Notes under the pieces: generated by a model
Seen by the model: the letters and a program-made list of their open reading frames with translations, nothing else
Told to the model about the DNA's origin: nothing
Databases searched by the model: none
Shown: positions 57,151 to 64,000 of the stretch, one piece after another
How the letters are laid out: the number at the start of each line of letters is the position of its first letter
Numbering within the stretch: the stretch's first letter is position 1
NCBI GenBank assembly: GCA_002786065.1
Contig: NHNY01000008.1
Location: forward strand, 1-64,000
DNA length: 64,000 bases
Origin: Microcyclospora pomicola
Taxonomy: Eukaryota > Ascomycota > Dothideomycetes > Capnodiales
Direction: 5' to 3'
Made by a program: the position numbers and the translations under genes

Positions 57151-57392
57151 GAGGTAAAACGCATGTATTAAGTCCCACCTGCAGATTTTCTATTGCAAAC
57201 GGGTCATAGTTCTATCTACATGATCCACAAAAGTATGAAGTATACGTATATATGTATGTTTCTGAAGACAATGTTATCTGCCTCCAAGATGAGACCAGTA
57301 TGATGCTCCGCCGACTCCATCTTTTGATTCTTGAGGTAACTCTAGATAGTATGACCTGAACAGTCCTCAAGGAAGTCGCTTCCTATCACACA

Positions 57393-57404
57393 CTCATCTC
57401 ATCC
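57393..57404 (-). promoter_or_regulatory. PAC-like element of TMA23
   Basis: On the minus strand this reads GGATGAGATGAG, the extended PAC consensus found before yeast ribosome-biogenesis genes. It lies 250 bases before the start of TMA23, a nucleolar ribosome-biogenesis gene. Confidence 0.5.
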
Positions 57405-57653
57405 ATCGGAAGTTTACACTGTTGTGGTGTAGTTCTGTCGCTATAGGAGTTATGTACGTGTATAGATCAGATACATCCATATATCTGTGGTGCTGTGGCA
57501 CTCTCAGCATTGACATTTGCTTCTATCTTCACAAGACGAATGCGGCGGGTAGTGCCGCGCTATCCATGCAGATCCCAAACTCTATATCAGAAAAATAATG
57601 TGGCACGCTTCGAATGGCTTCACATTTGCTTCCCTGCTAGACATCACTGCCCC

Positions 57654-59609
57654 ATGGATGCACAAGCATACTTGCGCAAACACGGCTGGCGTGGAGATGG
57701 ACACTCTCTCGACCAGTCCGGACGAGGCATCAAGAAACCTCTGCTTGTCAGCAAGAAAGTCGATGTTCTTGGTGTGGGCTTGAACAAGCACGCTGCTGTC
57801 AGCGATCAGTGGTGGCTGCGCGCCTTCGACAACGGCTTGAAGAACTTTGGTACCGGCCAAGAGTCCATGCTTGCTTCTGTCCAGAAGCATGGCGTCAATC
57901 GAGGTGGTCTCTACGGTCGCTTCGTGAAGGGTGAGGGTGTCGCTGGCACTTTCGACAAGCCTATCATGGATTCGAGTTCGGCTACGGCCTCCACTGTTGT
58001 TAAAGTGGCCACGCAGCTGCCAGCGGCTATCGAAAGCAATGGGAAGGACCGCAAGAGGAAGCGTATGGAGGAACCTGTAAACACGAAAGCACATAAACAG
58101 CAGAAGCTCATGGCAGTGGAATCACAAAGGCAAAAGCAGATCGATCAGGCTGCTAAGGCTCTGGTCAGCGAAGCTGTAGCGCGCGGCATAATACCGGCTG
58201 GCAAGCAGGAGCAAAGAGCTGTCGAGACTGATCCTGATGACCCATTGTTCCAGATGATCAAATCTACTAGCCTCGATAACCACGCTCAGCTGTTCAATAC
58301 TGGCGACCCAAGCAGTGTAGCATACAAAGCTGCTCATGATCAAGTCAAGCGTGAGTTCGAGGAGGCAGCCAGAAGATATCTCCTCTACGCAGTAGCACCT
58401 GAGAGCCCCCCCGAACCCGCTAATAAGAAGGCCAAAGAGAAGAAGCATGAATCGTCTGTGGGCGCCAGTGATGTTGCAGGGAACGCGAACGCTCAGAGCC
58501 TTTCCGGAAAAGCCATAGCTGCACAGGAGCGTGCTGCCAGGAAGCAAAGGCAGATGGCTAAACAAGCCGCACGTTTTGAGAAGAGGAAGGAAAATGTGAA
58601 CGCGATTCTAGCTTCGAGGTCAGCCAAAGGTGAACGGTTTACCGTTGAAGAGGCCGCTGCAGCTTGTGGCATGAAGTCCAAGAAATACACAATCCAAGCA
58701 ACCGGGAAAGCTTATTCTGACTACGTTAAGGACAACAAGGAAACACCAGTGACCTTGGATACTTGGGTCGAACTGTATCGTAAGTTCTACCCGGAGCTAG
58801 AGTTAGCAAGTCAACCGGTAAAGGACTACTGCAGGTTCATTCAGACCAACGGTCTGAAAGCAGTGCCTGCCACAGCACTCACAACCGTACCTGATGGACA
58901 CGACGATAGAACCACCGAGCGCGATCACATTGATGCTTATTATGCGAAAAAGCATGGATTAGGTTTCCAGGAATACAGATACAGACTGAGGACTGGTGCG
59001 CTCGAGGAGCCGAGTGTTGACTTGGGCAGTATTGATCCCTCAAAACTAGTGGAATATCGCGAACGTGCTACAGCCAAAGGCGTCGATCTCACAGCTTACA
59101 TTGCACGGCGGGACAGAAAGTATGCCGCCAAGCAAGGTGAGAAACTCATCCAGAATGGCTTCCAAATTCATCCAGTAGCCTTGGCGGCCAAGCAGCCCAG
59201 AGTCATGCAAACCTCAGGGCCTTCGGCAGACAGCGCAGTTCAGTACGATCCAATTGCAGAACCCACAACCTGGGTCTCTATAGCTGAGCCAAGCAAGAAA
59301 TCACTTGCCAAGCCGGTCAACGCCGCCCAGGAAACGAAGGCGGCTCAGAAGGAGGAGGCCATCACCAAGGCCAAGCTGGAGAGAAAGACAGCGAAAAAGG
59401 AGCAGAAGGCCACCAAGACGGAGAAAAAGGCGGCCAAGAAGATCAAGAAAGCTGTTCCAGCGGGCACCACCAAGCAAGTTAAGGGCAAGCAGGGTAAGAA
59501 AGCTGCCAAAGACCAAAGTGGATCGGCCATGATGACAAAGAAGGAGAAGAAAAAGGAGAAAAGGGAGAAACGAGAGGCAAAAGCTGCCACAGGAGCTCGC
59601 AAAACCTGA
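57654..59609 (+). CDS. TMA23: nucleolar G-patch protein Tma23
   Basis: Nucleolar, ribosome-associated protein linked to ribosome biogenesis. Single exon, 651 residues from ATG 57654. The start MDAQAYLRKHGWRGDGHSL and SGRGIKKPLLVSKK, GVGLNKH and DQWWLRAFDNGLKNF are the Tma23-type G-patch region (about 1-110). A helical, Lys-rich stretch (about 110-340) leads to a conserved-looking block at about 315-510 (FTVEEAAAACGMKSKKYT, DYCRFIQTNGLKAVP, YYAKKHGLGFQEYRYRL). The last 90 residues are almost all Lys, Ala and Glu. From memory yeast Tma23 is about 210 residues, so the C-terminal two-thirds here is an extension. An open frame runs upstream to 57495 but the conserved Met is at 57654. Confidence 0.88.
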   Translation: MDAQAYLRKHGWRGDGHSLDQSGRGIKKPLLVSKKVDVLGVGLNKHAAVSDQWWLRAFDNGLKNFGTGQESMLASVQKHGVNRGGLYGRFVKGEGVAGTFDKPIMDSSSATASTVVKVATQLPAAIESNGKDRKRKRMEEPVNTKAHKQQKLMAVESQRQKQIDQAAKALVSEAVARGIIPAGKQEQRAVETDPDDPLFQMIKSTSLDNHAQLFNTGDPSSVAYKAAHDQVKREFEEAARRYLLYAVAPESPPEPANKKAKEKKHESSVGASDVAGNANAQSLSGKAIAAQERAARKQRQMAKQAARFEKRKENVNAILASRSAKGERFTVEEAAAACGMKSKKYTIQATGKAYSDYVKDNKETPVTLDTWVELYRKFYPELELASQPVKDYCRFIQTNGLKAVPATALTTVPDGHDDRTTERDHIDAYYAKKHGLGFQEYRYRLRTGALEEPSVDLGSIDPSKLVEYRERATAKGVDLTAYIARRDRKYAAKQGEKLIQNGFQIHPVALAAKQPRVMQTSGPSADSAVQYDPIAEPTTWVSIAEPSKKSLAKPVNAAQETKAAQKEEAITKAKLERKTAKKEQKATKTEKKAAKKIKKAVPAGTTKQVKGKQGKKAAKDQSGSAMMTKKEKKKEKREKREAKAATGARKT

Positions 59610-60069
59610 AGACAAAAATTGTGAAAAGATCAATAACTTTCACGAAGAATGATCGTCATGCTGCGACGACTCTGTCTAACGCGCGGCGAGCCCATGGCAG
59701 CTGCCGCAAGTGTTCGCTGAAAGTGCCCTTGCCTATCAAATAGGGTTCGGGGCTTCTCCTATACAGTGCATTGCTGATCTGAGGCTGCTGCCAGTCCCCG
59801 GGAGATGATGTGCGAGCCATGCATAGTGCAAGGCGTATACTACAAAGCTCTATAAGTGGACACTGGCAGACGCATACTCGATGTTTCGAATGCCCGGGTT
59901 CCATTATGTTAGGCGCAGCTCCACGAGATTGGCCGTCTTGGTGGTAGGCATGTAGATGCAGTTGTGTGATCGAGCCTTCTACTATTTCGTCCTGGAACAA
60001 TTGCGCAGTCTCTGGGACACTAGCAGTGCTCGTTCACGAACTTGAGTGATTCCGGCACATTATGTACCA
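59610..60069. other. convergent 3' intergenic
   Basis: About 460 bases between the 3' ends of TMA23 and THG1. Nothing further recognised. Confidence 0.5.
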
Positions 60070-60924
60070 TCACTCGCAGATGATTTCCCCTCTTGATCCA
60101 GCCATGATATAATGTCGTGAGTTCCAGAACGCATCACCAATGATATCAGTGTGCTCCATCACGATCTTGGCTTTCATCTTCCTCTTTTTCTCCTTCTGGA
60201 GTTGAGTTTTAGACTCGGGATTCGCCGGCTTCTTGCTCGAAGGACTATCGATTGTTTCGAGGTCTTTATCACCATAAGCCCGATATACCACAGTTCCCTT
60301 CCTGTATATCTCTGGCTCATTGTTGTAGTTGATCTGAAACCTCGAGAACAGGATCTCGTTCTTGTCTTTCGACAAAGATCTTTTCAGCTCGTTCTCCGCA
60401 TCGATATTGCTCATGCCGCCCTTCAAGATCAAACTCCAGAACGTCGTGTTGTACAGATTATTGATGTGACAGTCCGCCTGCCGCCAGCTGAGATAGTCCC
60501 GCAAGATCACACGTTTTGGGTATGCTACGCAACGACCGTCGAAGGTCGGGAACGGCCTCTCCAGCTGTACACCATCCATGAACGCCGGCCATTGCATGCA
60601 GTATTCAGCAGTGAACAGGGTTGCCACGCTCGTGGCGAGTTTACTGCTTCGCCGCTCGAACAACGTACAGTCTTGATGGAACACGAAGCTGTACTCATCG
60701 CTCTGACCATATGCGAATACCACGTCCACGAACTGACGCACGACTTCTCGTGCCGCGCTGTTCATGAGATCCAATGCGCGCCGATCATTAGGTTTGGCAA
60801 AGTTGTACCTTTGGCAGAGTTTGGTGAAACCCCTCCCGTCGATCCGGACAACGATCCAATTTGACAGAGGGAGGGAATCGGGCTGTTCGAACTTACGAAC
60901 GTAGCCGTACTCTGTATTGGCCAT
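60070..60924 (-). CDS. THG1: tRNA-His guanylyltransferase Thg1
   Basis: Adds the essential extra G at position -1 of tRNA-His by reverse (3'-5') polymerisation. Single exon, 284 residues from ATG 60924 (MANTEYGYVRKFE), the standard Thg1 start; the frame remains open 27 bases upstream without ATG. Catalytic and metal-binding residues are present: VRIDGRGFTK (first Asp), YGQSDEYSF (second Asp-Glu), plus HINNLYNTTFWSL and KGTVVYR. The C-terminal HTDIIGDAFW is also conserved. A Lys-rich insert at about 235-255 is usual in fungi. A 330-base divergent region separates it from LCP5. Confidence 0.97.
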   Translation of the reverse strand: MANTEYGYVRKFEQPDSLPLSNWIVVRIDGRGFTKLCQRYNFAKPNDRRALDLMNSAAREVVRQFVDVVFAYGQSDEYSFVFHQDCTLFERRSSKLATSVATLFTAEYCMQWPAFMDGVQLERPFPTFDGRCVAYPKRVILRDYLSWRQADCHINNLYNTTFWSLILKGGMSNIDAENELKRSLSKDKNEILFSRFQINYNNEPEIYRKGTVVYRAYGDKDLETIDSPSSKKPANPESKTQLQKEKKRKMKAKIVMEHTDIIGDAFWNSRHYIMAGSRGEIICE

Positions 60925-61254
60925 GTCGTCTTGTTTTGTTGGAATTGCCACGAGTATGAGATTTTGGTTGGACTCCCAAGGCTCCAGACATGCAACTCCA
61001 GTACTCTGAACTTCAATGGCAATCGTCCGAGATCAGTTGCCTCCCAAGTGTCCAGGGAATGTTCTATTCTTCGATACCCAGCTCACCTCAGCTTATTGCA
61101 TCGCCAAATGTGTCACTTTATTCTGCTGAGTGGGGTTTTGACATGTGAAACTTTGTGCCTTAGGCAATATCCAGCAGCGGAGCTAGACTTGACTTTACAT
61201 CAGAGACGAAAAAGTTCCCCATCCTTGCGCCAGCCACTTACGAGCTGGAATATC
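60925..61254. promoter_or_regulatory. THG1/LCP5 divergent promoter
   Basis: 330 bases between divergent start codons. I looked for PAC (GATGAG) and did not find it, although LCP5 is a ribosome-biogenesis gene. Confidence 0.55.
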
Positions 61255-62328
61255 ATGGCTACAACAGTCGATCTTGGCGAAGTTCTCACGAATTTCACGA
61301 CTGCCACAGACGCTGCCATTAAAGGTCTACCAGAGCGAGACCTACTTCTCCCCTCCGAAAATGGCATTTCTCTACTGGACGTAAAGAACGATCTCTTTCT
61401 ATCCTACCTCCAGGCGCTTGCACTACGCAACTTGACCGTCATTCGAAGTATCAAAGATGGCGAAGATAGTGCCCATGCGCTCAAGCTCAGTAATAGCATC
61501 ACCAAGAAGCTAGTAGAACATCGGGTCTATCTTGAACGAGGTGTGCGGCCGCTGGAGCAGAAGCTGAAGTACCAGATGGACAGAGCGGTCAAGGCTGCTG
61601 ATGACGAGGAGAGATTGGCCACGCGAAAGGCCGCATTGGCCTCGCTACCGAATAAGAAACATGGGAAGGACACTGCCAACGGCGAGGACATGGATTCATC
61701 CGAGGACGATGATTCGGAGGACGAGGAGATGGCTGCACCTCGTGCGAACATGGCCAACATGGCCCAAGTCTCGACAGGCGCAGAAGCTGCCAAAGCGGCT
61801 AGCAGAGTGAAGAGTAAAGAGGATGGTGTGTACCGACCGCCACGAATCTCCGCGACTGCTATGCCGACCACAGAGAGTCGGGAGAAGAAAGACCGCGGCC
61901 CCGGTCGATCGCGAACCGTGGACGAGTACATCAGCACCGAAATGTCCACGGCCCCAATTGCTCAACCAAGTATCGGAAGCAATATCATTGCCGGCGGACG
62001 AACGACAAAGGATCAACGACAATTGGCCAAAGAGCAGGAGAGGCGCGACTACGAAGAGACCAATCTTGTACGTCTACCGAAGGAATCGAAGAAGGATCTG
62101 CAACGACAGAAAGGGCAGGATCGAAGTGGCGGGTTTGGTGGGGAGGAGTGGAGAGGTCTCGGGGATAGTCTGGATCGCATTGGAGATCTGACGCGGAAAA
62201 AGTCGAAAGACAGTGCGTTGGATAGGAGCAGGAAGCGCAGAGCTGTCGAGGACGGGCCTCGGGGTAGTGGAATTGGAGATGCATTTGATGTGAAGAAGAA
62301 CAGGCTGTTGAAGAAGCAGCGTCGTTGA
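61255..62328 (+). CDS. LCP5: U3 snoRNP protein Lcp5 / neuroguidin (Sas10 family)
   Basis: Component of the small-subunit processome associated with U3 snoRNA and needed for 18S rRNA processing. Single exon, 357 residues from ATG 61255 (MATTVDLGEVLTNF). The Sas10/Utp3/C1D helical domain at about 20-115 includes GISLLDVKNDLFLSYLQAL, LTVIRS and VEHRVYLERGVRPLEQKLKYQ. An acidic stretch (about 145-160) follows. The conserved short motif VYRPPRISATAMP near residue 198 is characteristic of Lcp5/NGDN rather than Sas10 itself. The C-terminus is basic and ends KKNRLLKKQRR, probably for RNA or nucleolar contact. Confidence 0.93.
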   Translation: MATTVDLGEVLTNFTTATDAAIKGLPERDLLLPSENGISLLDVKNDLFLSYLQALALRNLTVIRSIKDGEDSAHALKLSNSITKKLVEHRVYLERGVRPLEQKLKYQMDRAVKAADDEERLATRKAALASLPNKKHGKDTANGEDMDSSEDDDSEDEEMAAPRANMANMAQVSTGAEAAKAASRVKSKEDGVYRPPRISATAMPTTESREKKDRGPGRSRTVDEYISTEMSTAPIAQPSIGSNIIAGGRTTKDQRQLAKEQERRDYEETNLVRLPKESKKDLQRQKGQDRSGGFGGEEWRGLGDSLDRIGDLTRKKSKDSALDRSRKRRAVEDGPRGSGIGDAFDVKKNRLLKKQRR

Positions 62329-62803
62329 TCAGCATGTTGGGTGAAACCTTATAGACTGTACGATAGAGTTGACAGCTTCAGGCTGAAGCTCTTTGTATCA
62401 TTCCTGCTTCGGTGGCTCAAGGTCCTGTTCCATACTCACCCAACCGCTCACCTCAGCCTGACGGGAACTCGATGAATCAGACCGCAGGGACATTGCCAGC
62501 GCTGCGATCAAAGAGTGACCGCTTCCTTGAGCAGCTTGTTGTTGAAGACGTAGTGTTGTGATTAGTATATGTACAGGTAGGATGTTGCGGTGACAATAAT
62601 CATGGCGCTGACTAGAGCTACCTGAGCTTCCAGCTTCACCCCGGATCTGTCACGCTGACGACCAATACCCTCACTGAACAATGACGTGGGTTGTCCGACA
62701 CACTACAACATACCTCCTTATACATCCCTTGCTACAAGTGCAACAGTTGCGAGTACACAGGATGCGCCGTTGACGAAAGCGCGAGACATTGATTGAATGA
62801 GTG
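62329..62803. other. intergenic, OMA1-like promoter
   Basis: About 475 bases between two plus-strand genes; no gene or RNA recognised. Confidence 0.5.
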
Positions 62804-64000
62804 ATGATTTCTTTCTTGCGAACAGTCTGGCGCGCATCACCTTCGAGCTTCTCAACCTCGACCACCCAACGAGCAGCGGCATCCACAGCTACGACCGCAA
62901 ACCTGAGAAATGGCTTCGTGACGACCTTCCCACAAACACCTCGGGTGCAGCTATCCTCCCAACATTGCAGACCTGCCGGACAGAAACAGCGCACATACCA
63001 AACATGGACGCGGCGGAAAACACAGACAAATTGGCAGGAAAGGTTTCGCGCCTCTCGAGAGCAGTGTCGCCGGGGGTATAGGGCACCATATTCACGAGGG
63101 TCACCTATATACTACCAGAGCTATCGCGGCGCAAGTTCTTTGTTTGCCAGATGGGCGGCGCAACCAACGTTCTACTATCAAGTCGGAGGCATTGCCGTCG
63201 CATGCGGAGGGTTTTACGCTTTCAATCTTGAGCGCGTTCCCGTAAGACGCCCTCTATCAACATACCACGTGAGAGGGAGCTATACTCATAGGTGTGTCAC
63301 AGGTTTCAGGTCGCTCACGGTTCAATGTAATCTCTCCAAGTCTTGAAGTCCAGCTTGCAGAATCGCAATATGAGCAGACGATGCAGCAATTCGGCCGGCA
63401 GATCATGGGTCCCCACACCTATGAGCATCGGATGGTGCAGCGAGTGCTGGACCGGCTGATCCCTCATAGCGGACTCGAGAACGAGCAATGGGAGATCCAT
63501 GTCATCGACGCCGAAGATAAGAACGCCTTTGTCATCCCGGGCGGGAAAGTGTTCGTCTTTCGTGGCATCCTCGACATCTGCCAGGGCGAAGACGGACTGG
63601 CGGCGGTGCTCGGCCACGAGATCGCGCACAACGTCGCCCACCATGCCGCCGAGCGTATGTCGCAAGCCTTCGTCTTCCTGCCGCTTGCCTTTCTCGGCGC
63701 AATGACCTTGGAGGTCAGCCCTCGCATTCTAGATCTCGGTATCAGCCTAGCATTCACACTCCCCGGCTCACGAACGAATGAGACCGAAGCGGACTACATT
63801 GGCTTGCTGATGATGGCCGAGAGCTGCTACGACCCTTCCGCCGCCATGGGGTTGTGGGCGCGCATGGAGGAGGCGGAGAAGAACGCCCCTCCGCAATTCC
63901 TCAGCACCCATCCGAGCAATCACAACCGGCTCGAGAAGATCCGCGAGTGGCTACCGCAGGCGCAGCAGAAATGGGAACAGAGCGATTGCAGTGCCATGGG
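62804..64000 (+). CDS. OMA1: mitochondrial inner-membrane metalloprotease Oma1, 3' truncated by the window edge
   Basis: M48 zinc protease of the inner mitochondrial membrane, which acts in membrane-protein quality control and stress response. Exon 1 (62804-63241) begins MISFLRTVWRASPSSF, an Arg/Ser-rich presequence, and ends in a membrane segment FYYQVGGIAVACGGFYAF. The intron 63242-63302 has GTAAGA..CACAG. Exon 2 runs to the window edge. Conserved features: VSGRSRFNVISPSLE, FVIPGGKVFVFRGIL, the zinc site GHEIAHNVAHH near residue 250, the second-ligand Glu in NETEADYIGLLMMA and FLSTHPSNHNRLE. About 378 residues are visible; the C-terminus lies beyond 64,000. Confidence 0.94.

Larger units (their letters stand above)
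56754..57653. other. intergenic, RPS24 3' side and TMA23 promoter
   Basis: About 900 bases between two plus-strand genes. It contains a perfect short hairpin (57,131-57,150) and a PAC-like element (57,393-57,404), listed separately. No gene seen. Confidence 0.55.

Overview
The window looks like a chromosomal segment of a filamentous ascomycete, and by gene content and protein style probably a Dothideomycete. That placement is inference from memory of the families. The evidence is many intron-poor genes with short spliceosomal introns of about 44-110 bases (GT..AG, some with clear branch sites), fungal-type proteins (Snx41/Atg20, Psr1-type phosphatase, a Jsn1-like PUF protein, TFIIE-alpha, Nse4, Swc2), and a secreted precursor with Kex2-like dibasic sites. 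I see 22 complete genes and one gene cut by the right edge. I see no tRNA, rRNA, CRISPR array or recognisable transposon.

Layout. From 1 to 22,000 lie an aldehyde dehydrogenase, the Ran GTPase, an alpha/beta hydrolase, SWC2 (SWR1 complex), a Jsn1-like RRM+PUF RNA-binding protein, the cohesin regulator PDS5 and the sorting nexin SNX41/ATG20. From 22,000 to 42,800 the DNA is much less dense. It holds a five-exon gene for a small secreted Asn/Gly/Asp-repeat protein with Kex2-like sites, an OGFr-domain protein, a Psr1-like CTD phosphatase and a CBM21-type PP1 targeting subunit. These are separated by long intervals (4.6 kb and 6.6 kb are the largest) with no gene I can support, and by microsatellites. 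From 42,800 to the end the segment is compact and housekeeping: BOL3-like, a PPN2-like phosphatase, NSE4, VPS34, PUS1, TFA1, EFM3, RPS24, TMA23, THG1, LCP5 and an OMA1-like protease. Here orientations alternate, divergent promoters are 250-400 bases long, and one convergent pair is only 29 bases apart.

How the genes relate. There is no operon and no biosynthetic cluster. Several genes share themes: translation and ribosome assembly (RPS24, TMA23, LCP5, EFM3, THG1, PUS1), chromosome maintenance (PDS5, NSE4, SWC2), endosomal and vacuolar traffic (VPS34, SNX41, PPN2-like), and mitochondria (BOL3-like, OMA1-like). Two of the ribosome-related genes carry recognisable upstream elements: HomolD plus PAC at RPS24, and a PAC-like element at TMA23.

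The most unusual locus is the secreted repeat precursor at 26,484-27,409. Its repeats carry KR/RR or single-Arg sites followed by EA/EPAA-like spacers, and one repeat corresponds to a symmetric phase-1 exon. It resembles Kex2-processed precursors and has no recognisable family match by eye.
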